64,000 nt of DNA. Origin: Alphaproteobacteria bacterium. Lineage in GTDB: Bacteria; Pseudomonadota; Alphaproteobacteria; GCA-016699305. The translations under genes and the position numbers were made by a program. The stretch is taken from positions 1,674,001 to 1,738,000 of the forward strand of contig CP064970.1 in NCBI GenBank assembly GCA_016699305.1, read 5' to 3'. The notes under the pieces are model-generated. The model was given only the letters and a program-made list of their open reading frames with translations, was not told where the DNA came from and made no database searches. This document shows, piece after piece, positions 42,181 to 50,702 of this stretch; position 1 is the first letter of the stretch; the number at the start of each line of letters is the position of its first letter.

Positions 42181-42372
42181 TCACACGAGTCCTCTATTCG
42201 CCACGGGCGTAACGAGGCCAAGGTCGAGCATTTCACGCTCACCGGATAGGCTTACCTCACCCCCGTCCTGAAAAAACGAAGAGCCTTCTCTCAATTCCCT
42301 CGCGACTTGCTCCTTACGGGTAATATGGAATTGGAATGACTGCAGATTAGGTGCGAAAATTTTTCTAGGCAT
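42181..42372 (-). CDS. Small hypothetical protein
   Basis: A 63-codon frame that begins five bases after a strong GGAGGA ribosome site (minus strand, 42378-42383), which is the main evidence that it is real. The product has no hydrophobic segment; it starts with basic residues (MPRKIFAPNLQSFQFHITRK) and becomes acidic. No family recognised. It is convergent with the APH-like gene and divergent from accD, with AT-rich DNA (42384-42500) upstream. Confidence 0.5.
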   Translation of the reverse strand: MPRKIFAPNLQSFQFHITRKEQVARELREGSSFFQDGGEVSLSGEREMLDLGLVTPVANRGLV

Positions 42373-42576
42373 GGGAATCCTCCGTCTGCAGAGGATATAT
42401 TGTTCCGCATATATGTTTCTGCGCCAAAATTAGATGGCGGTATTTGTTTCATTTTCTCTTCAACATATTAGAGGCATATCGAGCATGTATTCCCTGGTTC
42501 TTTTGAAGCCATGATTGACAATTCGGCCCCGGACATGAAAGCTTGGCCCAGCTACCATGGACAGAGGTCGTTTTGA

Positions 42577-43512
42577 ATGAGCAACTGGTTGACGAATTTG
42601 GTGCGCCCGCGTATTCAGGCTTTGGTCAGCAAGCGCGAGGTGCCCGATAATCTGTGGGAGAAATGCCCCGGATGCGCCACCATGCTGTTTCACCGCGAAC
42701 TGGCCGACAATGCGCGGGTTTGTCGCCATTGCGGACATCATCTGCGTTTGCCGGTCCTGCAGCGTTTGCAGATGCTGTTCGACGAGGGCCGTTATGCGTT
42801 GATCGACGTTCCGCAGGTGACGGCCGATCCGCTGCGCTTCCGGGATCAAAAGCGTTATATCGACCGGATCAAGGAATCGCGCGCCCGTACAGGACGCAAC
42901 GACGCCATCTTGGTGGCCCAAGGGCTGATCGACGGTCAGGGCGTGGTGGTGGCGGCGTTTGATTTCAGCTTTATGGGCGGCTCGATGGGCATGGCGGTGG
43001 GCGAGGGCATCTTGACCGCCGCCGGCAAGGCCGTGGCCAATCGCATGTCTTTGCTGCTTATTCCCGCCTCGGGCGGCGCGCGCATGCAAGAGGGCGCCTT
43101 ATCGCTGATGCAGATGCCGCGCACGGTGATCGCCGTGCAGATGGTCAAAGAGGCCGGCTTACCGGTCGTGGTGCTGTTCACCGACCCCACGACGGGCGGA
43201 GTCAGCGCCTCTTTTGCCATGCTGGGCGATATTCATATCAGCGAGCCGGGCGCGCAGATCGGTTTTGCCGGGGCGCGGGTGATCGAAAGCACGATCCGCG
43301 AGACCTTGCCTCAGGGTTTCCAGCGCGCCGAATATCTGTTGGAACACGGCATGGTCGACATGGTGGTGCCGCGCCACGAGCTAAAACAGCGCCTGGGTTA
43401 TCTGTTCTCTTTGTTGCGTTCACGCAAATCCGGTCGTAACTTGCCCGCCATTTTGCCGCTGCCCGGCAACGGCAAAAACGCTCACGGCTCGGCCAAACGC
43501 GCGGCGCGCTGA
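42577..43512 (+). CDS. accD: Acetyl-CoA carboxylase carboxyltransferase subunit beta
   Basis: Beta subunit of the carboxyltransferase that makes malonyl-CoA for fatty acids. The N-terminal zinc ribbon is visible as CPGCATMLF and CRHCGHH (four Cys, residues ~29-53). The carboxyltransferase core follows with FDFSFMGGSMGMAVGEG, IPASGGARMQEG and DPTTGGVSASFAMLGD. Length is 311 residues. In many alphaproteobacteria it lies between trpA and folC; neither is present here. Confidence 0.96.
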   Translation: MSNWLTNLVRPRIQALVSKREVPDNLWEKCPGCATMLFHRELADNARVCRHCGHHLRLPVLQRLQMLFDEGRYALIDVPQVTADPLRFRDQKRYIDRIKESRARTGRNDAILVAQGLIDGQGVVVAAFDFSFMGGSMGMAVGEGILTAAGKAVANRMSLLLIPASGGARMQEGALSLMQMPRTVIAVQMVKEAGLPVVVLFTDPTTGGVSASFAMLGDIHISEPGAQIGFAGARVIESTIRETLPQGFQRAEYLLEHGMVDMVVPRHELKQRLGYLFSLLRSRKSGRNLPAILPLPGNGKNAHGSAKRAAR

Positions 43513-43816
43513 CGGCGCTATAGGCTAAGAATCCGACAAAGGTATCTTGTGGAAGGTGCATGAATCTTGGGAGCGGCGGCGGTTCGGTCTGCGGGAAACG
43601 GATGCTCAGCAAAGGGATTTATGACCAGTCAATGGCCTTCCCCCCCATTTTTAGGTCCGTGAGAACGTAGAGCCTGTTCTATAAAAGTTCACGAATAAGC
43701 GCTTTAGTGAAGAGCAGATATTCCAGGTTTATGAAGAAGCGCGCACTATTTAATCTTCGATCAAGGATTACATGGGCAGAGTGGGGAATCATGTGACCCC
43801 ATAAGAAGGATCGGGG
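43513..43816. other. Intergenic region, nothing recognised
   Basis: This ~300-base gap lies between accD and the degenerate EAL gene on the same strand. I saw no RNA gene, no T-tailed hairpin and no open frame with a ribosome site. AT-rich DNA between 43670 and 43760 probably holds the promoter of the next gene, but no clean -35/-10 pair is evident. AAGGA lies six bases before the next start. Confidence 0.5.
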
Positions 43817-45097
43817 ATGAGCGCCGTTCAGGTACAACCCGTCAAACTCAAACCCAGGCAACCCACGTCCCGCGCGGATATGGATCCGATCTCGGCCAAG
43901 CTTTCGGCCGAGCAAGCTTTGCACGACCATTTACGCCATCTGGACCGGCACCGGCAGGAACATATGGCCTTGCATATGCGTCTGTCTTTGCTGCAACCGG
44001 GACATCGGCGCGCGTCTTATCTGCGCGTGGCCACCGAGACATTCGAAGAAGCCATCCGTCCCCTGCCGGGCGGCCGCCTGTTTGTGCTGGCCAATCAAGA
44101 TTTGATCTATGTGGGCAAGGCCGTGCATTGGCGCGCTTTGGCCTCGGCGGCGCAGCATGTGCGCGTGTTGTTCGAAGACGATCCCCTGACCCGCCAAGAC
44201 GACTTCGACGGCGATGTCAGCCTGTGCGGCTGGTATCCGCTGGACACCACCTATGACGATCTCAATCTGATCGTCCAACGCATGGTGCGCGAGGCGTCGC
44301 GCGCGCGTCATCTGCCCGCCATGATGCGCCCGAAGAAAGAGGAATCGCGCGCCCCGATGGACGCCGAAGCCTTCTCGCGCTTGGCCCGCACCTTGGAGAC
44401 CGCCGATGTGGACACCATGGTGCGGCATCAAAGCATCTGCGCCATGGCCACGCCAGACGGCGAGCCGCAGCCGATGTTCGAGGAAATCTTCATCGCCATC
44501 GACTCTCTGCGCGAGCGCGTCGCGCCGGGCCTGGATTTACATTCCGACCCGTGGCTGTTCCAGGCCCTGACGCGCAGTCTGGACGACCGTCTGCTGGCGC
44601 ATCTGACGCGAGAGATCAAGCGGCGGCCCATAGGACCACTCAGCATCAACCTTCATGTCGAGACTCTGTTATCGCCCGAATTCCGCCGCTTTGAAGAACG
44701 CGTGGTGCCGCAGATGCGCGGACGCCTATTGATCGAAATCCACAAGCTGGATTTGATGGCCGAGATGAACTCGTTCCTGTTCATCCGCGACCGACTCAAA
44801 GCCCGTGGGCATCGTTTGTGCCTGGACGGGCTGACCCCGGCCACCTTGGGCTGCTTTAACCGCGAGGCGCTGGGCTTTGACTTCGTTAAGCTGTTATGGG
44901 CGGCGGACGGGTTGCAGCGCAGTAGGCCCCAGGCCCTGCCCGGCGTGCGCAGTCAGATCCAAGCCTGCGGCGGCGCGCATATCATCTTGTGCCGCTGCGA
45001 CAGCGAAACCGCCCTGACCATCGGCCGCGACCTTGGCATCGTCTTGTTCGAAGGCCGCGAGGTTGAACGACGGCTTGGCTTGCGGGCGACAAGGTAA
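43817..45097 (+). CDS. Degenerate EAL-domain protein
   Basis: Protein of 426 residues without membrane segments. The C-terminal ~170 residues follow the EAL fold: SINLHVETLLSPEFRRFEER, LLIEIHKLDLMAEMNSFLFI, and LGFDFVKLLWAADGLQ. The E-x-L of the first motif and the catalytic acidic residues are not recognisable, so c-di-GMP hydrolysis is unlikely. The N-terminal ~200 residues are a separate alpha/beta region (GGRLFVLANQDLIYVGKAV) of a type I associate with alphaproteobacteria but cannot name. A good AAGGA ribosome site lies six bases before the ATG. Confidence 0.7.
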   Translation: MSAVQVQPVKLKPRQPTSRADMDPISAKLSAEQALHDHLRHLDRHRQEHMALHMRLSLLQPGHRRASYLRVATETFEEAIRPLPGGRLFVLANQDLIYVGKAVHWRALASAAQHVRVLFEDDPLTRQDDFDGDVSLCGWYPLDTTYDDLNLIVQRMVREASRARHLPAMMRPKKEESRAPMDAEAFSRLARTLETADVDTMVRHQSICAMATPDGEPQPMFEEIFIAIDSLRERVAPGLDLHSDPWLFQALTRSLDDRLLAHLTREIKRRPIGPLSINLHVETLLSPEFRRFEERVVPQMRGRLLIEIHKLDLMAEMNSFLFIRDRLKARGHRLCLDGLTPATLGCFNREALGFDFVKLLWAADGLQRSRPQALPGVRSQIQACGGAHIILCRCDSETALTIGRDLGIVLFEGREVERRLGLRATR

Positions 45098-45115
45098 CTC
45101 CGCACCCCCGCGCCC

Positions 45116-45796
45116 TTAGTTGCTTACGTTGATGGCCCCAACAACGGCTTGCCGAGACAGGGCCGGACGCTCGGTCATTTTACGGGCATTAAGCGCCCTG
45201 CAAGCAAGCATGGTCATGTCTCGCAGGTCATGGATCACCTTGGGGGGAGCATCTGTATAAGCCACCACGCGTATAAGGGACGGCAAGGCGCTCATCTGAA
45301 CGCTGTAATGAAGAGAGGGAGAGAAAGACGCTGTATAGGGATAAAGCTCGAAAGCATGGCCGCATTTGACGCCGCCAGAAACCTTAGTCTGAGTAAATCT
45401 TGTGTCCTCATACACTGCCAAGTGCAGGCCTTCTTTCCATTTCAACCACATGGGCGCCAAGAATGCCCGGCGCGCTTTCAAGCCCGTGGTCAGGCGATGC
45501 ATATTACGGATGAACTTCTTTTGGATATCTGCGATCACACCCATCAAATGGTCCGCATCTGCTTCGACGGCTTCTTTCAAATGCCGATAATTTTTTAGAT
45601 GCAGATAGGGGTGCGTGTAGGGTCTTGCCCTGACTTCGCAAAATCGGTCTGCGTCATTAATACTGAATATTGGCTCGATATAGCCGCATTCCTTCCTTCT
45701 ACCGTTCTGTCGATCAGGCTGCGCCCCGATAAGATGCATGCGCGATGAGTCCTGATCCGGAATAAGCCGATACACGCAAAAACGATCTGTGTTCAT
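45116..45796 (-). CDS. Hypothetical protein, paralogue of the upstream gene
   Basis: No family recognised. The 226-residue product has no signal peptide or membrane segment. The middle region, FIRNMHRLTTGLKARRAF followed by MWLKWKEGLHLAVYED, aligns with FKENMRRVVVGKKPSTMR and MWRLKRLGVRVGWQED in the gene just upstream. The C-terminal LPSLIRVVAYTD...DLRDMTMLACRA also matches LGPLVSVACYLN...DLQQLVRAAS. A basic core suggests nucleic-acid or phosphate binding, as inference only. ATG 45796 has AAGGA eight bases upstream. It is 78 bases downstream of its paralogue in the same direction. Confidence 0.65.
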   Translation of the reverse strand: MNTDRFCVYRLIPDQDSSRMHLIGAQPDRQNGRRKECGYIEPIFSINDADRFCEVRARPYTHPYLHLKNYRHLKEAVEADADHLMGVIADIQKKFIRNMHRLTTGLKARRAFLAPMWLKWKEGLHLAVYEDTRFTQTKVSGGVKCGHAFELYPYTASFSPSLHYSVQMSALPSLIRVVAYTDAPPKVIHDLRDMTMLACRALNARKMTERPALSRQAVVGAINVSN

Positions 45797-45874
45797 ACGG
45801 ATGTTCCTTGTGCCATGAGATGTTTATCGACCCTTCGGATCGACATCATGACATCGAAATTATGCAAATAAAAG

Positions 45875-46483
45875 TTAGCCCTGCGGAACAAGGCCAGGTT
45901 TCTTCTGCATGGGCAGATGGCCAAGAGGACGGCTGGCCGCTCTGACCAACTGTTGAAGGTCCTCACAGACATTTCTATTCAAATAGCACGCCACGGAAAC
46001 CAAGGGACCGAGGCTGGTGCCTACCGACAAAAACCCGGTTTTGGTATTGTCCGGAACCGCCAGCCTTAAGCTGATCTGCCAAGACGGTTCTTGGGTGTCG
46101 TCTCCATGATCTTCTTGCCATCCCACGCGCACCCCCAACCGCTTGAGCCGCCACATTGTCCAGCGCATCGTCGATGGCTTTTTACCGACCACGACGCGCC
46201 GCATGTTTTCCTTGAACATCTGCGCGACACGTCTCATGTGCTTCTTGATCTTGACGGCTTTCCTTGCGCCCAAACGCTGGGCCACGTCTTCATGATATGT
46301 GACCTGATAAGGATATTCCTTGATCTTACCGACTACTTGGTAACGATGTACGCCTTGTCCCGATCTGGGGCCTTGAACGGCCTGCACGATATGCCAGTCG
46401 TCATAATCAGCCCCATCCCGAGGTGGGCGGATCGCATAAATTTCCTGTGATATGGAATCGGCTTGATCTATCTGTTTGATCAT
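45875..46483 (-). CDS. Hypothetical protein, paralogue of the downstream gene
   Basis: No family recognised. The 202-residue product from ATG 46483 (AAAGG seven bases upstream; ATG 46498 lacks a ribosome site) is basic and soluble. Residues ~75-120 (HMRRVAQMFKENMRRVVVG and on) are Arg/Lys-rich and align with the next gene, with the same NM-R spacing to a Met-Trp pair. The C-terminal half is beta-rich (SWQISLRLAVPDN, TGFLSVGTSLGPLVSV). Together the two genes form a minus-strand unit divergent from gatB. Confidence 0.65.
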   Translation of the reverse strand: MIKQIDQADSISQEIYAIRPPRDGADYDDWHIVQAVQGPRSGQGVHRYQVVGKIKEYPYQVTYHEDVAQRLGARKAVKIKKHMRRVAQMFKENMRRVVVGKKPSTMRWTMWRLKRLGVRVGWQEDHGDDTQEPSWQISLRLAVPDNTKTGFLSVGTSLGPLVSVACYLNRNVCEDLQQLVRAASRPLGHLPMQKKPGLVPQG

Positions 46484-46774
46484 GTTCTGACCTTTCATGA
46501 GTGAATAATTGGATACGGCACGCTAACGATGACGCTAGTGTCGATACATAGAAATGTCGATAACGATATTGGTTTCATATCGGTATATATTTGGTCAATG
46601 ATTCATACCGTCATCGCCCTCCGTTATGCGGGACTGAAATACCACGGATGACCCGGCGATATGTGGCTGGTCAGGATAAGACCATGATCCTTTTGCACAA
46701 GTCTTTGCTCAACTCGGATTGGACAGCTATGATGGCCGCTTGCGTATTCCAAAAGCCGAAAGCATGAGGGCAGC
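46484..46774. other. AT-rich divergent promoter region
   Basis: This region lies between gatB and the paralogue pair. The part at 46500-46610 is AT-rich, with ATATCGGTATATATTTGG and an imperfect inverted repeat around TATTGGTTTCATATCGG, and probably holds promoters in both directions. No RNA gene seen. Confidence 0.45.
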
Positions 46775-48226
46775 ATGTCGTTGATCGAGGGCAGCACAGG
46801 GTCTTGGGAAATCGTGATCGGCCTTGAGGTCCATGCCCAGGTGGTCTCGCAATCTAAGCTGTTCTCGGGCGCGGCCACCGCCTTTGGCGCGTCGCCCAAC
46901 AGCCAGGTCAGTTTGGTGGACGCCGCCATGCCGGGCATGTTGCCGGTCATCAACCGCGCTTGCGTCGAGCAAGCCGTGCGGACGGGTCTGGGCCTGAAGG
47001 CGCAGATCAACCTGCATTCCGTCTTCGATCGCAAGAACTATTTCTATCCCGACCTTCCCGCCGGATATCAGATCAGCCAGTACAAACAACCGATCGTGGG
47101 CGAAGGTCAAATCGTGCTGGATATGCCAGACGGCAGCGCCCGCACCATCGGCATCACGCGCTTGCATCTCGAGCAAGACGCCGGAAAGTCCCTGCACGAC
47201 CAGCATCCGGGCCGCACTTATATCGATCTGAACCGCGCGGGCGTGGCGTTGATGGAGATCGTCTCGGAGCCTGATATGCGTTCGGCGGACGAGGCGGCGG
47301 CCTATGTGAAAAAGCTGCGTGCCATCTTGCGCTATCTGGGCACCTGCGACGGCAATATGGAGGAAGGCTCTTTGCGCTGCGACGTGAATGTCTCGGTGCG
47401 TCGTCCGGGCGCGGGCTTTGGCACGCGCTGCGAGATCAAGAACGTCAACTCCATCCGCTTTGTCCACCAAGCCGTGAATTACGAGGCGCGCCGTCAGATC
47501 GACGTGCTGGAATCGGGCGGCAGCATCCGTCAGGAAACCCGGTTGTGGGACACCGCCAAGGGCGAGACGCGATCCATGCGCAGTAAGGAAGAGGCGCATG
47601 ATTACCGCTATTTCCCCGACCCCGACCTGCTGCCCTTGCGCCTGGATCCGTCTTGGGTCGAGCAAATCCGCCTGACTCTGCCCGAACTGCCCGACGATAA
47701 GAAACAACGCTTCATCAGCGCCTACGGCCTATCGGCTTATGATGCGGGGGTGTTGGTGGCCGAGCGGGAATCCGCCGATTATTATGAGGAAGTCGCTAAG
47801 GGCCGTGACGCCAAGCTGGCCGCCAATTGGGTGACGGGCGAATTGTTCGGCGCGTTGAATAAACTGGGCAAAGACATCGCCCAAAGCCCGGTTTCCGCCG
47901 CCGCCTTGGGCGGTCTGTTGGACCTGATGGCCGATGGCACCATCTCGGGCCGCATCGCCAAGGACGTGTTCTTGATCATGCTAGAGTCCGGCCAAGACGC
48001 CGCCGCCATCGTCGAGGCCAAGGGCCTGCGTCAAGTCAGCGATACCGGCGCGATCGAAAAGGCCGTGGACCAAATGCTGGCCGAGAATGCCGACAAACTG
48101 GCCGAATACCGCGCGGGCAAGGACAAGCTGTTCGGCTTCTTCGTCGGCCAAGCCATGAAAGCCACCGGCGGCAAGGCCAATCCCGGATTGCTCAATGAGA
48201 TTCTGAAAAAGAAACTGGCGGGGTAG
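46775..48226 (+). CDS. gatB: Asp-tRNA(Asn)/Glu-tRNA(Gln) amidotransferase subunit B
   Basis: GatB transfers ammonia from GatA to activated Glu- or Asp-tRNA, making Gln-tRNA(Gln) or Asn-tRNA(Asn). The 483-residue length is normal. Signatures are VIGLEVHAQV near residue 14, DRKNYFYPDLPAGYQISQ, and GNMEEGSLRCDVNVSVR. The C-terminal helical Yqey-like domain ends KANPGLLNEILKKKL. gatC and gatA are not adjacent, which is unlike the common gatCAB order. GAGGGCAGC precedes the ATG. Confidence 0.96.
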   Translation: MSLIEGSTGSWEIVIGLEVHAQVVSQSKLFSGAATAFGASPNSQVSLVDAAMPGMLPVINRACVEQAVRTGLGLKAQINLHSVFDRKNYFYPDLPAGYQISQYKQPIVGEGQIVLDMPDGSARTIGITRLHLEQDAGKSLHDQHPGRTYIDLNRAGVALMEIVSEPDMRSADEAAAYVKKLRAILRYLGTCDGNMEEGSLRCDVNVSVRRPGAGFGTRCEIKNVNSIRFVHQAVNYEARRQIDVLESGGSIRQETRLWDTAKGETRSMRSKEEAHDYRYFPDPDLLPLRLDPSWVEQIRLTLPELPDDKKQRFISAYGLSAYDAGVLVAERESADYYEEVAKGRDAKLAANWVTGELFGALNKLGKDIAQSPVSAAALGGLLDLMADGTISGRIAKDVFLIMLESGQDAAAIVEAKGLRQVSDTGAIEKAVDQMLAENADKLAEYRAGKDKLFGFFVGQAMKATGGKANPGLLNEILKKKLAG

Positions 48227-48281
48227 GGCCGTTCTGGGTGCTGTTCATAAAGCATGATGAATCTGCTCGGTACCGAAGGGC

Positions 48282-49358
48282 CTAGGTCAGCTTGCTCCAA
48301 ACCTTTTGCGCTAAGTCACGATAAATCTGGCCCAGCGCACTGTCAGGCTCTAAGGCGGTCAGCGGCGTTCCCGCATCGCTGGCCAGGCGCAAGGCGGGAT
48401 CGAGGGGGATTTCAGCCAGCAGATCGGTGCCCAAACGCCGCGCCTCGTCCCGTACGCCGCCATGGCCGAAAATATCGCTGGTTTCCCCGCAATGCGGGCA
48501 ACGAAAACCGCTCATATTTTCGACCAGCCCTAAAACGGGAATGCCCAGGCGTTCGAACATCCGCAATCCCTTACGCGCATCGGCCAGGGCCAGGTCTTGC
48601 GGCGTGGCCACCACCACCGCGCCGGATAGATTGGCTTGCTGACACAAGGTCAAGGCCGCGTCCCCCGTGCCCGGGGGCATATCCATAATCAACAGATCCA
48701 GATTTTCCCAGGCGACATCGCGCATCAATTGCACCAAAGCGCCTTGCACCATCGGTCCGCGCCAAATGACCGCCGTTTCTTCTGGCACCAGAAAGCCGAT
48801 GGACATCACGACCACGCCATGCGCCTGCAAAGGGATGATGCGTTTATCCGAGTCGGCTTGGGGGCGTGCATCGCGCAAGCCGAACAGCATCGGCACCGAA
48901 GGGCCGTGAATATCGGCATCCATCAGACCAACCTTGAGGCCGTTTTTCGCCGCCGCCACGGCTAGATTCGCCGCCAAGGTGGATTTGCCCACGCCGCCCT
49001 TGCCCGAGGCCACCGCCACGCGAAATCGCACGCCGGGCATCTCAATGGGGGCGAGTTGGGCGCGGCGTTTATCCTGCGCCCCTGCCACAGGCGGCGCTTT
49101 TCGCTCTTGCGTCAACAACACGCGCGCCGCGCGTAAGCCTGGCAAAGCCTGAAGTGCGTTCTGGGCGGCGGCGCGTACGGATTCAAAATCTTCCGGGGAC
49201 TGATCTTCGGGCACGGATAGGGCGACGGTCACCGCGCCTTCATGCGCGGTCAACCCGGCCACATGATCCTGCGCCGTTCCTTTTCCGACCGGAATGTCAG
49301 CCAAGGCCGCGCGAATGGAAGCCTCAAGCGCGGAAGATGAAGACTCGCTCATGCGCAT
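48282..49358 (-). CDS. apbC: Mrp/ApbC-family iron-sulfur carrier ATPase
   Basis: Cytoplasmic P-loop ATPase that delivers Fe-S clusters. The 358-residue protein has an N-terminal DUF59/MIP18-like domain (residues ~10-90), the deviant Walker A GKGGVGKST near residue 117, DADIHGPSVPMLFGL, MDMPPGTGDAALTLCQ, and the cluster-binding CPHCGE. The Cys pair and MIP18 domain together separate it from MinD. The start at 49358 has AGGGA close upstream; ATG 49352 is an alternative. It is divergent from hflK. Confidence 0.94.
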   Translation of the reverse strand: MRMSESSSSALEASIRAALADIPVGKGTAQDHVAGLTAHEGAVTVALSVPEDQSPEDFESVRAAAQNALQALPGLRAARVLLTQERKAPPVAGAQDKRRAQLAPIEMPGVRFRVAVASGKGGVGKSTLAANLAVAAAKNGLKVGLMDADIHGPSVPMLFGLRDARPQADSDKRIIPLQAHGVVVMSIGFLVPEETAVIWRGPMVQGALVQLMRDVAWENLDLLIMDMPPGTGDAALTLCQQANLSGAVVVATPQDLALADARKGLRMFERLGIPVLGLVENMSGFRCPHCGETSDIFGHGGVRDEARRLGTDLLAEIPLDPALRLASDAGTPLTALEPDSALGQIYRDLAQKVWSKLT

Positions 49359-49496
49359 AGTGTCCCTGGTTTTGCGTTGCCGGTTATCCTTGCCATCAAG
49401 GGGCGGAATATGTCTATCTTACGTCTAAGAACATGGCACGCATGTGCCCGAAAGCAAGGACTTCCTACCCGGACGACGATTGAACGAGGCAACGGC

Positions 49497-50678
49497 ATGA
49501 GCGATCAACAAGACAAAGGTCCGTGGGGGCCATGGGGCAGCAACGGCAATAACGGCGCACAAGGTGGCGCGCCCAAGCCGCCGCCGCGTCGGCCCAGCAA
49601 TGACGGTCCCGGACAACAGCCGCCTTTGCCGCCGGATATCGAGCAGTTGTTGCTCCAAGGCCAGGCGAAGCTGCGCCGCTTGATGCCCGGCGGACGTCCG
49701 CCGCGTTCCAATACAAGCTGGATTTTCCTGCTTTTGGGCGGATTGGCTGCTGCATGGCTGCTCAGCGGCATCTATTTCGTGCGCGAGGGCCAGCAGAGCG
49801 TGGTGCTGTGTTTTGGCAAGCCCATCCGCACCGAAGAATCCGGCATGCGCTATCATCTGCCCGCGCCCATCGAAATGGCGTTGACCGCCGATGTGTCCCG
49901 TTCGCGCGGCATCGAGATTGGCTTTAAAAGCGACAGCCGGGGCGGCGAGCGCGGCGTGCCCGAAGAAAGCCTGATGCTGACCGGGGACGAGAACATCGTG
50001 GAAGTCAAATATGTGGTCTTCTGGCAGGTCCAGAACCTCACCGACTTTCTGTTCAACATCCGTCCTCCTTTGGACAGTCGTGGTCCGGATCCGGACGCCA
50101 CCATCAAAAAGGTGGCCGAAAGCGCCATGCGCGAGACCATCGCGCGCAACCGTCTGCAACCGGCCATGACCGATGCCCGCACGCAGATCGAGGACGACAC
50201 CAAGCGCATGATCCAAAAGATCATGGATGATTACAAATCGGGCATCCTGATTACCCAGGTCCAGCTGCGTCAGGTGGACCCGCCCGCCCAGGTCATCGAA
50301 TCCTTCAATGACGTGCAAAGCGCGCGTGCCGACAAAGAGCGTCTGGAAAACCAGGCCATGACCTACACCAACGACATCCTGCCCAAAGCGCGGGGCGAAG
50401 CGTCGCGTATCCGCCAAGAGGCCGAAGGCTACCGCGAACAGGTGGTGAATGTGGCCAAGGGCGAGGCCGAACGCTTTGCCAAGGTCTGGCAGGTCTATAC
50501 CCTGTCCAAGGACACCACGTCGCGGCGCCTGTATCTGGAGACGATGGAGCAGGTATTGCGTCAAACGCCCAAGGTCATCGTGGATGGCAAGGCCGCTCCC
50601 GGTGCCGCGCCCTATATGCCCTTGGCTTTGCCTGCCGCCGCTCCCGCTCCTGCCGCTGCTGCGCGCGCCACCGAATAA
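49497..50678 (+). CDS. hflK: HflK, FtsH-regulating SPFH protein
   Basis: Forms with HflC the large periplasm-facing cage that encloses and modulates the FtsH protease. The 393-residue protein has a Gly/Pro/Asn-rich cytoplasmic N-terminus (GPWGPWGSNGNNG), one membrane segment near residues 78-94 (WIFLLLGGLAAAWLLSG), the SPFH domain, and a coiled coil from about residue 265 (SARADKERLENQA). A Pro/Ala-rich tail follows. The start at 49497 avoids an unlikely 40-residue extension. hflC follows after 24 bases. Confidence 0.95.
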   Translation: MSDQQDKGPWGPWGSNGNNGAQGGAPKPPPRRPSNDGPGQQPPLPPDIEQLLLQGQAKLRRLMPGGRPPRSNTSWIFLLLGGLAAAWLLSGIYFVREGQQSVVLCFGKPIRTEESGMRYHLPAPIEMALTADVSRSRGIEIGFKSDSRGGERGVPEESLMLTGDENIVEVKYVVFWQVQNLTDFLFNIRPPLDSRGPDPDATIKKVAESAMRETIARNRLQPAMTDARTQIEDDTKRMIQKIMDDYKSGILITQVQLRQVDPPAQVIESFNDVQSARADKERLENQAMTYTNDILPKARGEASRIRQEAEGYREQVVNVAKGEAERFAKVWQVYTLSKDTTSRRLYLETMEQVLRQTPKVIVDGKAAPGAAPYMPLALPAAAPAPAAAARATE

Positions 50679-50702
50679 TTCTACATTGAACCGAGGCCTG
50701 AC

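Noticed and set aside
46727..47707. Minus-strand open frame of 326 codons opposite gatB
   Set aside because: gatB is highly conserved here; the antisense frame lacks a ribosome site and domains.
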